Origin: an uncultured Sutterella sp.
GTDB lineage: Bacteria > Pseudomonadota > Gammaproteobacteria > Burkholderiales > Burkholderiaceae_F
DNA: 64,000 bases
NCBI GenBank assembly: GCA_958347955.1
Contig: CATVXH010000009.1
Location: forward strand, 10,825-74,824
Direction: 5' to 3'
Positions 51,255 through 59,434 of this stretch are shown here, piece after piece (within the stretch, counting starts at the first letter, position 1; each line of letters begins with the position of its first letter). The position numbers were made by a program, and so were the translations under genes. The notes under the pieces were generated by a model. It ran no database searches, was not told where the DNA came from, and saw only the letters and a list, made by a program, of their open reading frames with translations.

Positions 51255-51297
51255 GCCGTGCTGACCTTTGGAACAATGAGGCCGAAGGTCAGGCGGC
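51255..51297 (+). promoter_or_regulatory. Long stem-loop in the yhdT-panF leader
   Basis: A 16-bp stem with one bulged G and two G-U pairs is formed by 51255-51271 and 51282-51297 around a ten-base loop (AACAATGAGG). It stands 31 bases before the yhdT start and has no T-run. It may be a regulatory leader for pantothenate uptake, or a 3' end stabiliser of the peptidase mRNA. Confidence 0.5.
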
Positions 51298-51327
51298 AGC
51301 AAGAGTCGGAGCTAGAAGGCTTTTGTC

Positions 51328-51597
51328 ATGTTGAAAAAATCACTTTCGTATAAGGAAGCTATAAAACAAAGCCATCGCGAAGCGGTTTATACGTTAATCG
51401 CTGCAATTGTCCTGCTGATTCTTTTTTGGTTGGCAGTGTTTTGTGCTGAGAATTCGTCCGAGGCGTTTTGGGGCTTACCTTTGTGGTTTTGTCTGTCTTG
51501 TGTGGGCGGGTACCTCCTATCTGTTTTGGCCGTTTGGATTTTGGTGAAATTTTTCTGCAGAAATTTTGATTTGACACCAGAAGAGGATAAAAAGTGA
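51328..51597 (+). CDS. yhdT: YhdT-like small membrane protein
   Basis: An 89-residue protein with two membrane helices (LIAAIVLLILFWLAVFCAE and LWFCLSCVGGYLLSVLAVWILVKFF) and the typical YhdT start YKEAIKQSHREAVYTL. YhdT (DUF997) genes almost always sit directly before panF, as here, with stop and start overlapping by one base. It may be an accessory subunit of the symporter, but its role is not established. Confidence 0.85.
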   Translation: MLKKSLSYKEAIKQSHREAVYTLIAAIVLLILFWLAVFCAENSSEAFWGLPLWFCLSCVGGYLLSVLAVWILVKFFCRNFDLTPEEDKK

Positions 51598-53066
51598 TGA
51601 CACAGTCGTGGATTGCCTTTATTCCTCTGATGCTTTTTTTGCTTGTCCTGTTATTCATCGGACGAGCCGATCCCCGGGAAAGTGGGCGGGATTTCTTAAA
51701 AAACTACTTTTTGGCCGACCGTACGCTGCAGGGTTTTGTTTTAGCCATGACGTTGGTGGCTACGTACGGATCCGTGAGCTCTTTTGTCTCCGGTCCCGGA
51801 CTGGCCTGGCAATATGGTTTGGGTTGGGTTGTGTTTGCGGCTCCGCAAATCATTACCGGATTCTTGGTTCTCGGTGTTTTAGGAAAAAAACTCTCGTTAG
51901 TCAGCCGAAAAATTGGGGCAATCACCATTATTGATGTCATCGTGCACCGATTTCAAAGTCCGGGATTGGGAGCGTTCCTATCCATTGCGCTTCTCGTTTT
52001 TTTCATAGCAATGATGGTGGGGCAATTTATCGGTGGTGCGCAGCTCATTGCTCAGACCGCAGAGATTGATTATGTGGCGGGACTTGTCCTCTTCGGAGCG
52101 GTGGTAGTGGTTTATACCACAGTCGGCGGCTTTCGCACGGTTGCTCTGACAGATACGGTTTGCGCGGTCTTGATGCTCTTGGGAATGGGGCTTCTTGCCT
52201 TTGATATTATCGGTTCGGCAGGCGGCTTAGAACCATTGATGAAAAAAATTGCCTCTCAGGTTTCTGATGAGCAGGCTCATGCCTTTTTTTCTCCGACCTC
52301 TGACGGCGCTTTGCCTTTGACACTGCTTTTTTCTTCCTGGATTCTGGTGGGCTTTGCGACGGTGGCATTGCCGCAGTCGGCCGTGCGTTGTATGGCTTAT
52401 AAAAGTACGCAGGATTTGCACCTGGCGATGATTGTCAGCACGGCGGTGTGCGGAGCGCTGATGATCGGTATGACGCTGCTGGGTTTTTTAGCCAGAGGCG
52501 TGTTGCCGCAGGCTGAGCTTTTCGGCGGCAACACCGACGCCATGATTCCTTATTTGATTTCACATCATATGAATCCCTGGGTTGCCGGTATTACGCTGGT
52601 GGCACCGATTGCGGCGACCATGTCAACGGTGAGCTCTCTTCTGATTGCCGCCTCATCGGCCATTATTAAAGATTTGATTCTCAGAGGGTACGCACATATG
52701 CCCGATCAGGCACAAACGGTGAAGCGGTATGCGAGGTTGTGCACTTTGGCCATCGGTCTGCTTTCTTTGATTTTGGCCGTTAACCCCATGGATATCATCG
52801 TCTGGATCAACATGTTTGCTTTTGGGGGGTTGGAAATCACATTCCTATGTCCATTGGTCGGTGGGCTCTTTTGGGTGAGGGCTACAAAGCAGGGAGCGTG
52901 GGCTTCGGTAGTGCTGGGACTTTTACTTTATGGCTGGATTTGTCTGTTTAAGCCGGATTTGGGCGGGTGGCACGCGGTGACGCCATCCCTGACGGTTTCA
53001 ATCATTGCTTTTATCGCTGTCAGTTTGTTCACCAAAAAACAAAATAACGCAGTCTTTTTCCCTTAA
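51597..53066 (+). CDS. panF: Sodium/pantothenate symporter
   Basis: A 489-residue sodium:solute symporter with about thirteen membrane helices. It has the family markers DFLKNYFLADRTLQGFVLAMTLVATYGSVSSFVSGPGLAWQYGLGWV and GGFRTVALTDTVCAVLML. Together with YhdT upstream this identifies PanF, which imports pantothenate, the precursor of coenzyme A. The start is ATG 51597; a GTG three bases earlier is also possible. A hairpin separates it from the convergent aldehyde dehydrogenase gene. Confidence 0.92.
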   Translation: MTQSWIAFIPLMLFLLVLLFIGRADPRESGRDFLKNYFLADRTLQGFVLAMTLVATYGSVSSFVSGPGLAWQYGLGWVVFAAPQIITGFLVLGVLGKKLSLVSRKIGAITIIDVIVHRFQSPGLGAFLSIALLVFFIAMMVGQFIGGAQLIAQTAEIDYVAGLVLFGAVVVVYTTVGGFRTVALTDTVCAVLMLLGMGLLAFDIIGSAGGLEPLMKKIASQVSDEQAHAFFSPTSDGALPLTLLFSSWILVGFATVALPQSAVRCMAYKSTQDLHLAMIVSTAVCGALMIGMTLLGFLARGVLPQAELFGGNTDAMIPYLISHHMNPWVAGITLVAPIAATMSTVSSLLIAASSAIIKDLILRGYAHMPDQAQTVKRYARLCTLAIGLLSLILAVNPMDIIVWINMFAFGGLEITFLCPLVGGLFWVRATKQGAWASVVLGLLLYGWICLFKPDLGGWHAVTPSLTVSIIAFIAVSLFTKKQNNAVFFP

Positions 53067-53076
53067 AGTTGTCGTT

Positions 53077-53102
53077 CCGGACCTTGCCTTAACAAGGTCC
53101 GG
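53077..53102. other. Hairpin between panF and the aldehyde dehydrogenase gene
   Basis: CCGGACCTTG and CAAGGTCCGG form a perfect 10-bp stem with a six-base loop between two convergent stops. Neither strand has a proper T-run, so a terminator role is likely but not certain. Confidence 0.5.
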
Positions 53103-53114
53103 CAACTTCAGAAA

Positions 53115-54539
53115 TCAGAAAGTGCAATGGTCAAAAATAGCCTTTTGCTGTGTGAATTCCAGCAACCCGGCATAACCGCCCTCACGACCGATTCCGCTTT
53201 GTTTATAACCGCCGAACGGAGCCGTGACATCTCTGGGACCGTCATTAATGTAGACGTTGCCGGCTTTGATACGCTTGGCCACCGCAATGGCTTCGTTTTT
53301 GTCGCCGAATACCGCCGCGTTAAGTCCGTAGGGAGTGTCATTGGCTATCGCAATGGCTTCTTCAACAGTTTTGTAGGTAATGACACAAAGCACCGGTCCG
53401 AAAATTTCCTCGCGTGCAATGCGCATGGAGTTTTTAACGTCAGTGAAGATCGCCGGTTTGATGTAATAACCATTGGAGCAGTCAGTCGGGATTTCTCCGG
53501 CTAAAAGGGTGGCTCCTTCTTCCAACCCCAACTTAAGATAAGACGTAATTTTTTCAAATTGTGCCTTGGAGGAAACCGGTCCGATCTTCACAGACGGATC
53601 GGTGGGATCGCCGACCGGGTAATCGGGCAAGCGTTTGAGCAGCAGCTTTTCAATCAGTTCCTTGTCCGATTCAGGCACCAGCAGGCGCGAGAACGCGGTA
53701 CAGGTTTGACCGCTATTGAGGAAAATGGAGTCAAAAAGTTTACCGACCGCTTTGTCATAGTCCGCACCCGGCAACCAGATGAAGGGGGACTTGCCGCCCA
53801 ATTCGAGGCTGATGCGTTTGATGCTTTCCAGGGCCCGCCGGCTTAACTGAATGCCGACTTTTGTGGAACCTGTGAAGGAAACCATATCCACGAGCGGGTG
53901 TGAGGCCAAGGCATCACCCACAGCACTGCCGCGTCCGGTGACCATATTGATTACGCCCGCCGGGAACCCCGCTTGATCAAAGGCATCCACCAGCAGGTAA
54001 GCCGTCAGCGGCGTGTGCTGACTGGGTTTAAGTACAACGGTATTACCCATCAGAATTGCCGGAATGATTTTTTGGACAATTTGTCCGAGAGGATAATTCC
54101 AAGGGGTGATGCAGGCAACGACACCGATCGGTTCACGATAGACAGTCGACTGTGCCAAACTTTCTTCCAAACAAAGCTCTGATGCGCATTCAATATATGA
54201 ACGTGTGCGGGTGTACTGGTAGAGACAATGCGATTGGGTCGAAAAACTGACCGGCGCTCCCAGTTCCTGAACCTCAAGATCAATGATTTTATCTTTATAG
54301 CCTTCGAAGACTTTGAGCATCTTTTTCATTAAACCGATCCTGACACTCAATTCCGTTTGTGACCAGGCCTCAAAAGCGTTATGAGCAGCCTGCACGGCAC
54401 GGTTGATATCGTCGCTGTTTCCTTCGGGTATTCTGCCGAAATGCTCCAGTGTGGCAGGGTTTTCGACTTCTATGAAGTGACCGCCTGAAGAATCTTGCCA
54501 TTGTCCGTTGATATAGATTTTTTCAAAGCTGTAGCTCAT
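53115..54539 (-). CDS. NAD(P)-dependent aldehyde dehydrogenase
   Basis: A 474-residue aldehyde dehydrogenase. The catalytic cysteine is in FLNSGQTCTAFSR, the general base glutamate in SLELGGKSPFI, and the cofactor region is TPWNYPLGQ and FTGSTKVG. It ends with the usual ...GYKQSGIGREGG motif. The aldehyde substrate cannot be told. I chose the ATG at 54539, with a GAGGGGG binding site; the frame starts 18 codons further up. It is a single gene. Confidence 0.9.
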   Translation of the reverse strand: MSYSFEKIYINGQWQDSSGGHFIEVENPATLEHFGRIPEGNSDDINRAVQAAHNAFEAWSQTELSVRIGLMKKMLKVFEGYKDKIIDLEVQELGAPVSFSTQSHCLYQYTRTRSYIECASELCLEESLAQSTVYREPIGVVACITPWNYPLGQIVQKIIPAILMGNTVVLKPSQHTPLTAYLLVDAFDQAGFPAGVINMVTGRGSAVGDALASHPLVDMVSFTGSTKVGIQLSRRALESIKRISLELGGKSPFIWLPGADYDKAVGKLFDSIFLNSGQTCTAFSRLLVPESDKELIEKLLLKRLPDYPVGDPTDPSVKIGPVSSKAQFEKITSYLKLGLEEGATLLAGEIPTDCSNGYYIKPAIFTDVKNSMRIAREEIFGPVLCVITYKTVEEAIAIANDTPYGLNAAVFGDKNEAIAVAKRIKAGNVYINDGPRDVTAPFGGYKQSGIGREGGYAGLLEFTQQKAIFDHCTF

Positions 54540-54632
54540 AAATCCCCCTCGATTGAAATAACTGGTATTTTCACTTTGAGTATAGGACGGCATTAAGAGA
54601 GTGTTTTGCTTTTGGTTAAAGGCTCAGAAATA

Positions 54633-54662
54633 CAAAAAAGGCGGCTGAATCACTAACCGCCT
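54633..54662 (-). terminator. Terminator of the P-type ATPase gene
   Basis: AGGCGG and CCGCCT with a 12-base loop, followed on the minus strand by TTTTTTG. Confidence 0.78.
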
Positions 54663-54680
54663 CAAAACAAGATCAAGGAT

Positions 54681-56567
54681 TTAAAGATTTTTCACAAAAA
54701 GCGCTCTGATGGCATTGAGAACCGCCAAAATCATGACCCCGACGTCAGCGAAAATAGCCATCCACATATTGGCTAAACCGACGGCGCCGAGTATGAGGCA
54801 AAGAACTTTAATGCCGATGGCAAACCAAATGTTTTCTTTAACGATCGCCAGACACTTTCTGGAAATCTTAATGCCCTTGGCGATCTTTAAAGGATCATCG
54901 TCCATTAAGACAACGTCGGCAGCCTCGATTGCTGCGTCTGAGCCCATTGCTCCCATCGCGATACCGATATCGGCTCGTGAAAGAACCGGCGCGTCATTGA
55001 TTCCGTCGCCCACAAACGCTAACTTACCGCGAGATTGATTTTGGTTGAGTAACTCTTCAACGATGCGAACTTTGTCAGCCGGCAGCAACTCGCTGTGGAC
55101 CTCATCAATGCCCAATTCTTTGGCGACGTTTTCACCCACTTTGCGGCTGTCGCCTGTCAGCATAACTGTTTTGCGAATACCGGCATTTTTAATGGCGCGG
55201 ATTGCTTCTTTAGCATGAGCCTTGATGCGGTCTGAAATAACAATGTGACCGTGGTATTCACCATTGATCGCAACGTGAACAATGGTTCCGATGCTTCGGC
55301 AGGGGATTGCTTCAACGTTGAGGCTTTTCATTAATTTTTCATTGCCGACTCCGATTTCCAAGTCGTCAATTTTGGCAATGACGCCTTGACCGCTGACCTC
55401 ATGAATGTCTTTGATGCGATTGCGGTTAATGGGCAGACCGTAAGCTTTTTGAAGACTGATGCTGATGGGGTGAGAGGAAGCACTTTCAGCCATAGCCGCT
55501 AATTCCAATAGCTTCTTTTCTTCCATTTTGCAGTGGTGGATTCCGACCACTTCAAAAACCCCTTCTGTCAAAGTGCCGGTTTTATCAAAGACCAGAACTT
55601 TGGTTTCCGAAAGAGCCTCAAGGTAATTGGAGCCTTTGACAAGAATTCCCTGATTGCTGGCACCGCCGATACCGGCGAAAAAGCTCAAAGGAATACTGAT
55701 GACCAATGCACACGGGCAACTGATTACCAGAAATACCAATGCACGATAAATCCAATCGTCCCATTGAGCATCAAGCCCCATCGCAAACAGGCGGACAAGC
55801 GGCGGAATTGTCGCTAAGGCCAGAGCGCCGAAAAAGACGATCGGTGTATAGACTCTTGCAAAGCGAGAGATAAAGGCTTCTGAACGAGACTTACGAGAAC
55901 TCGCATTTTCCACCAATTCCAGAATTTGTGAAACCGTAGAGTCGCCGAAAAGTTTGGTTGTGCGAACTTTTAAAAGACCGGTTAAGTTGATGCAGCCGCT
56001 TGTAATTTCATCATCGACAGCGACGTTTCGGGGCAGACTCTCACCGGTTAATGCACTCGTGTTTAAAGTGGACTCACCTTCAATAACAACGCCATCAATG
56101 GGGACTTTTTCGCCCGGCTGAACTACGATGACTGTGCCTATTTCGACTTCATCAGGATCGACTTGTTCGAGTTTGCCGTCTCTCTCAATATTGGCGTAGT
56201 CCGGACGAATGTCCATCAATTGACTGATGTTTTTACGGCTTTTACCGACGGCATAGGCTTGGAACCATTCGCCTATCTGGTAAAAGAGCATCACGGCAAC
56301 GGCTTCGGTGTAGTCGCCCGTATTGTCGTAAAGCGCAATGGCGATTGCGCCCAGGGTGGCGACGGTCATCAGTAGGTTTTCATCGAAAACTCGCCCGTTT
56401 GAAATGCCCTTGGCGGCTTTGAGCAAAATGTCGTAGCCAACAATGAAGTAAGGAATTAGGAATAATGCCAGCCGAAGATAACCGGTAATTGGCGATAAAA
56501 CGAGAGCAACCAGGAGAACGGAGGCGATAATGATGCGAATGAGCATCTTTTTTTGTTTAGCCGTCAT
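54681..56567 (-). CDS. Heavy-metal P1B-type ATPase (Zn/Cd/Pb class) without its own HMA domain
   Basis: A 628-residue metal-export ATPase. The transmembrane metal site is SCPCALVIS (CPC), the phosphorylated aspartate is in DKTGTLTEG, the nucleotide-domain HP pair is in SASSHPISI, and the hinge is VGDGINDAPVL. The usual N-terminal metal-binding domain is missing; it is encoded separately by the gene at 56655. The CPC motif with later helix sequence (AIGIKVLCLILGAVGLANMWMAIFADVG) fits the zinc/cadmium/lead class (ZntA/CadA). It has its own operator-like box upstream. Confidence 0.88.
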   Translation of the reverse strand: MTAKQKKMLIRIIIASVLLVALVLSPITGYLRLALFLIPYFIVGYDILLKAAKGISNGRVFDENLLMTVATLGAIAIALYDNTGDYTEAVAVMLFYQIGEWFQAYAVGKSRKNISQLMDIRPDYANIERDGKLEQVDPDEVEIGTVIVVQPGEKVPIDGVVIEGESTLNTSALTGESLPRNVAVDDEITSGCINLTGLLKVRTTKLFGDSTVSQILELVENASSRKSRSEAFISRFARVYTPIVFFGALALATIPPLVRLFAMGLDAQWDDWIYRALVFLVISCPCALVISIPLSFFAGIGGASNQGILVKGSNYLEALSETKVLVFDKTGTLTEGVFEVVGIHHCKMEEKKLLELAAMAESASSHPISISLQKAYGLPINRNRIKDIHEVSGQGVIAKIDDLEIGVGNEKLMKSLNVEAIPCRSIGTIVHVAINGEYHGHIVISDRIKAHAKEAIRAIKNAGIRKTVMLTGDSRKVGENVAKELGIDEVHSELLPADKVRIVEELLNQNQSRGKLAFVGDGINDAPVLSRADIGIAMGAMGSDAAIEAADVVLMDDDPLKIAKGIKISRKCLAIVKENIWFAIGIKVLCLILGAVGLANMWMAIFADVGVMILAVLNAIRALFVKNL

Positions 56568-56582
56568 TGTGTTTCTCTAATA

Positions 56583-56600
56583 ATTAAGCATTCGTTTAAT
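56583..56600 (-). promoter_or_regulatory. Operator-like box before the P-type ATPase gene
   Basis: ATTAAGCATTCGTTTAAT lies 16 bases before the ATPase start. It matches the two boxes in the regulator/chaperone promoter region (56895-56912 and 56953-56970) in the form ATTAAG-6-TTTAAT. Confidence 0.6.
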
Positions 56601-56612
56601 CTTTGAGGGAAC

Positions 56613-56643
56613 AAAAAGCATCATTACTGCAAATGATGCTTTT
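56613..56643 (-). terminator. Terminator of the metallochaperone gene
   Basis: AAAAGCATCATT and AATGATGCTTTT form a perfect 12-bp stem with a six-base loop; on the minus strand TTTTTG follows. It separates the metallochaperone transcript from the ATPase transcript. Confidence 0.82.
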
Positions 56644-56654
56644 CAAAAGTCCGA

Positions 56655-56873
56655 TCAGAGTTCGATTTCACAATCGGGTTCAACTTTTTTGCATTCAGCC
56701 AATACGGTCTTCATGACAGCCTTGGGGTCTGCACCTTCTGCGAAAGTAACAATCATCTTTTGAGTCATGAAATTAACGACTACAGAGGCAACCCCTTCGA
56801 CCTTGGCGGTTGTTTCTTCCATCAAGCGAGCACAATTGGCGCAGTCGACTTCAATGGGATAGGTCTTTTTCAT
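56655..56873 (-). CDS. Free-standing heavy-metal-associated (HMA) domain protein
   Basis: A 72-residue single HMA domain. The metal-binding motif is DCANCA (C11 and C14), a variant of GMTCxxC with aspartate before the first cysteine, which is typical of zinc/cadmium-type domains. It probably delivers metal to the P-type ATPase that lacks its own domain, or buffers metal in the cytoplasm. It is transcribed divergently from the ArsR-type regulator and ends in its own terminator. Confidence 0.87.
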   Translation of the reverse strand: MKKTYPIEVDCANCARLMEETTAKVEGVASVVVNFMTQKMIVTFAEGADPKAVMKTVLAECKKVEPDCEIEL

Positions 56874-56894
56874 AACGATCTCCTTATTTAATCA

Positions 56895-56912
56895 ATTAAG
56901 TAATCTTTTAAT
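56895..56912. promoter_or_regulatory. Operator-like box, metallochaperone side
   Basis: ATTAAGTAATCTTTTAAT, 22 bases before the metallochaperone start, in the divergent promoter region. One of three matching boxes at this locus. Confidence 0.6.
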
Positions 56913-56952
56913 TATTGACAACAATATAATCCTGATGGAAAATAATGTCAAG

Positions 56953-56970
56953 ATTAAGTGATTGTTTAAT
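56953..56970. promoter_or_regulatory. Operator-like box, regulator side
   Basis: ATTAAGTGATTGTTTAAT ends one base before the regulator ATG. A protein bound here would block its own gene, which fits ArsR autorepression. Confidence 0.6.
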
Positions 56971-56971
56971 T

Positions 56972-57337
56972 ATGAATCAAGAATTTTCGTTTCCGCACCG
57001 CCATGCCCATCACCATGATGAGGCCTTTGCGGCTTTACCTCAAACAGCGAACTTTGAAATGGTTGCCAATACATTCAAACAACTCAGCGATCCGGTTCGT
57101 TGCCGTATTTTTTTGCTTTTGTGTCACTCAGAAGAGTGTGTCATCAATATCGCGGCATTTATGAATATGAGCAGTCCGGCAGTGGCTCATCACTTGAAAT
57201 TATTGAAAGTAAGCGGCTTGGTGCAGACGCGCCGCGAAGGCAAGGAAGTGTTTTATCGGGCTGCTCAATCCGATTTGGCGCAGGAGCTTCATCACATGAT
57301 TGAGAAAGTGATGAATTTATCTTGCTGCAACCCATAA
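56972..57337 (+). CDS. ArsR/SmtB-type metal-responsive repressor
   Basis: A 121-residue winged-helix repressor. The core FKQLSDPVRCRIFLLLCHSEECVINIAAFMNMSSPAVAHHLKLLKVSGLVQTRREGKEVFYR is the ArsR fold. The N-terminus is rich in histidine (HRHAHHHDE), the cysteine in SEECVIN and the vicinal cysteines in LSCCNP near the end are possible metal ligands. It should repress the metallochaperone and ATPase genes until zinc, cadmium or lead binds. I chose the ATG at 56972; an ATG at 56945 is in frame but would place the operator box inside the gene. Confidence 0.85.
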   Translation: MNQEFSFPHRHAHHHDEAFAALPQTANFEMVANTFKQLSDPVRCRIFLLLCHSEECVINIAAFMNMSSPAVAHHLKLLKVSGLVQTRREGKEVFYRAAQSDLAQELHHMIEKVMNLSCCNP

Positions 57338-57370
57338 CAAAAAATCCCGAGTAGTAAAACTACACGGGAT
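57338..57370 (-). terminator. Terminator of tRNA-Phe
   Basis: ATCCCG-A-GTAGT and ACTAC-A-CGGGAT form a 12-bp stem with one mismatch and a three-base loop. On the minus strand TTTTTTG follows. It lies between the regulator stop and the tRNA and can serve both directions. Confidence 0.78.
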
Positions 57371-57376
57371 AATTTC

Positions 57377-57452
57377 TGGTGGCTGGGGACGGGATCGAAC
57401 CGCCCACACGCGGATTTTCAATCCGCTGCTCTACCAACTGAGCTACCCAGCC
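57377..57452 (-). tRNA. tRNA-Phe (anticodon GAA)
   Basis: A complete 76-base cloverleaf on the minus strand: acceptor stem GGCTGGG/CCCAGCC, D arm GCTC-AGTTGGTA-GAGC, anticodon arm GCGGA-TTGAAAA-TCCGC (anticodon GAA), T arm with TTCGATC and an encoded CCA. It is a single tRNA gene with a terminator directly behind it. Confidence 0.96.
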
Positions 57453-57588
57453 GCCGTAAGAGTCTCGCATTTTATAGGAAAAAAAATTACTTTGCAAGAA
57501 GTGCGATAATTTTTTTGACTGACAGCCGGCTCGCATTAAAATCTAAGCTTTCTAAATGCTCTGAAAATAAACAAAAATGAGGTGATGT

Positions 57589-58278
57589 ATGGTTAAAAAG
57601 GAACTGTTACCGTTTATCGGTGTCGCTAAGTTGATTTCCAAAGCGGTCGGTCCCGATTGTGAAGTGATTATTCATGATCTTTCCATGCCTCAACATTCTG
57701 TTGTTTACGTTGAAAATAATGCGGTCACCGGCAGAAAACCGGGAGACTCATTCGGTCATTTAGTACAAAAAGCGTTTGAATTAAGCGGTACTGATGACGT
57801 TTTTGCCAATTACTATTATCGAAAAGACAATCGTCTCATTCGCTCTTCTTCTTTATTGATTAAAGACTCCGACGGCAAGATCATCGGCGCTTTGTGCATC
57901 AATATTGATTGCACGGCGCAGGAGGCGCAAATTAAAAACACCATGCGGCTTTTACCCGGATACGATAATAAGGGTGATTTCAGAGATGCCTGGCCTCATA
58001 CAAGTGCCCCGGTAGAAGAAGATAGTGTTGAAACTTCTAAGATGACGGTTCTGGGACTGGTTAATCATTTGATTGACTCAGCCGTTAAAGAAAGTCTTGC
58101 CGACGGAGAGGTTTTAACTCGGGAAAAGCGCTTGGAAATTTTGCGCTTTCTTGACTCTCAGCACGTATTTTTGATGAAAGGCGCAATGGATCGTGTAGCA
58201 GAGCGCCTGGGTGTCGCTAAAGTCACGATTTACAGTGATCTTGATGCGCTCAGAGCTGCACAAAGCGCAGACTCCTGA
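57589..58278 (+). CDS. YheO-type PAS/helix-turn-helix regulator
   Basis: A 229-residue regulator. The N-terminal YheO-type PAS domain (residues 1-120: CEVIIHDLSMPQHSVVYVENNAVTGRKPGD and SSSLLIKDSDGKIIGALCINID) is joined to a C-terminal helix-turn-helix (RLEILRFLDSQHVFLMKGAMDRVAERLGVAKVTIYSDL). Members include DauR, which controls D-arginine catabolism in Pseudomonas; the ligand here is not known. AGGTGAT is a fair binding site. It is convergent with ung, 6 bases apart. Confidence 0.85.
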   Translation: MVKKELLPFIGVAKLISKAVGPDCEVIIHDLSMPQHSVVYVENNAVTGRKPGDSFGHLVQKAFELSGTDDVFANYYYRKDNRLIRSSSLLIKDSDGKIIGALCINIDCTAQEAQIKNTMRLLPGYDNKGDFRDAWPHTSAPVEEDSVETSKMTVLGLVNHLIDSAVKESLADGEVLTREKRLEILRFLDSQHVFLMKGAMDRVAERLGVAKVTIYSDLDALRAAQSADS

Positions 58279-58283
58279 TCGGA

Positions 58284-59012
58284 TTAAAAACAAAAACTTT
58301 GTTGTGAAGGCTCGTCGGCAGAAAAATGATCCCATTGGATCGGCTGCATTTGATGAGCCTTCAGCCATTCGTTGGCCTTTGAAAAGTGTCCGCATCCGAT
58401 AAAAGGAACCGGCGGTCGGGCAGCCGATAAAGGAGACGGATGATTTGCTTTCAAAATCAAATGATCGTTGCCGGCGGCTCTGATCAGTTCTTCTTTTGAT
58501 TGCGCATAGTTTCCCCACAACATAAAGACTTTGGGAGCCGGGTTGTGTGCTGCTGCGGAAAGCAAAGAATCAGTCAATTGGATCCAGCCTTTTTTTGCAT
58601 GACTGGCGGGTTTACCTTGTTCAACAGTCAATACGGCGTTTAAGAGTAAAACTCCCTGATCGGCCCAGCCCGTGAGTTCTCCGGTTGTTGGAGTATTGAT
58701 TCCCAAGTCTCTTGCCAGTTCTTTGTGGATGTTTCTCAGGCTGGGAGGAATTTTACAGTCAACGGCAACATGAAACGCTAACCCTTGAGCCTGTCCGGGA
58801 CCGTGATAGGGATCTTGACCGACAATAACAACTCGGGTGTCCGACAGTGACGTCATCTCCAAAGCTTTAAAGGGTGTCGGAGGATAAATGATGGCTCCGC
58901 TATTGAGGCGCTCCCGGATGAATTCGCACAAGGAGCGGCCGACTGCAGAAGAAAAGAAGGATGACAGCAACGGCTGCCAATCCTTCTTAATACGAGAAGT
59001 ATCAAGATACAT
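58284..59012 (-). CDS. ung: Uracil-DNA glycosylase
   Basis: A 242-residue family 1 uracil-DNA glycosylase, which removes uracil from DNA. The catalytic aspartate D67 is in VGQDPYHGPGQAQGLAF, and the histidine is in KANHPSPLSA. The segment LLNAVLTVEQGKPASHAKKGW is typical. It lies 14 bases behind the LprI-like gene. In many Burkholderiales ung follows the trp genes; here only the LprI gene lies between it and gph. Confidence 0.95.
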   Translation of the reverse strand: MYLDTSRIKKDWQPLLSSFFSSAVGRSLCEFIRERLNSGAIIYPPTPFKALEMTSLSDTRVVIVGQDPYHGPGQAQGLAFHVAVDCKIPPSLRNIHKELARDLGINTPTTGELTGWADQGVLLLNAVLTVEQGKPASHAKKGWIQLTDSLLSAAAHNPAPKVFMLWGNYAQSKEELIRAAGNDHLILKANHPSPLSAARPPVPFIGCGHFSKANEWLKAHQMQPIQWDHFSADEPSQQSFCF

Positions 59013-59026
59013 TCTGAAAGAACTGA

Positions 59027-59434
59027 CTATTGACCGCCGAGATGAGATTCAATTGTTCCCATTCGGAAGTGCAGTAAATTGATTTGGCAGGCAAGGTTAG
59101 CCGAGCCGGATCCGGTACCGCCGCCCATCATCTTTTCCTCAAAGCGGCATTGTTCCGAAACGTAACGATCAAAGGCTGTATTGGCTTTTTCCAGAGCCGG
59201 AAGTGCTTCGTTTCGTCCGGTCACCCGATCAAGTTCGCCGGCTTGCTGCGTTAGTTTTTCAAGGGATTCACGATATTCATCGCGAGCTTGCTGCAATTCC
59301 TTTTTCAGGCATTCACGAACGGCAGAAGTCGTGGTAGCGGATTTGTAGCACTGCTCGATGGTGTCTTCAGCGTTGGAGACGCAGGGCAGTGCTATGGTTA
59401 GAATAGAGCCGAGCAAGAGAAGTTTTTTTAACAT
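59027..59434 (-). CDS. LprI-like secreted protein
   Basis: A 135-residue protein with a signal peptide (MLKKLLLLGSILTIALPCVSNA). The mature domain has the cysteine-spaced pattern of the LprI lysozyme-inhibitor-like family (DTIEQCYKSATTTSAVRECLKKELQQARDEYRESL and LACQINLLHFRMGTIES). It may inhibit lysozyme or support envelope function; this is inferred from the domain only. Its start overlaps the gph stop by one base (TGATG), and CGGAG lies before it. Confidence 0.68.
   Translation of the reverse strand: MLKKLLLLGSILTIALPCVSNAEDTIEQCYKSATTTSAVRECLKKELQQARDEYRESLEKLTQQAGELDRVTGRNEALPALEKANTAFDRYVSEQCRFEEKMMGGGTGSGSANLACQINLLHFRMGTIESHLGGQ

Noticed and set aside
56915..56930. TTGACA and TATAAT as one promoter in the metal locus
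   Set aside because: The two boxes are only four bases apart, so they cannot be the -35 and -10 of one promoter.
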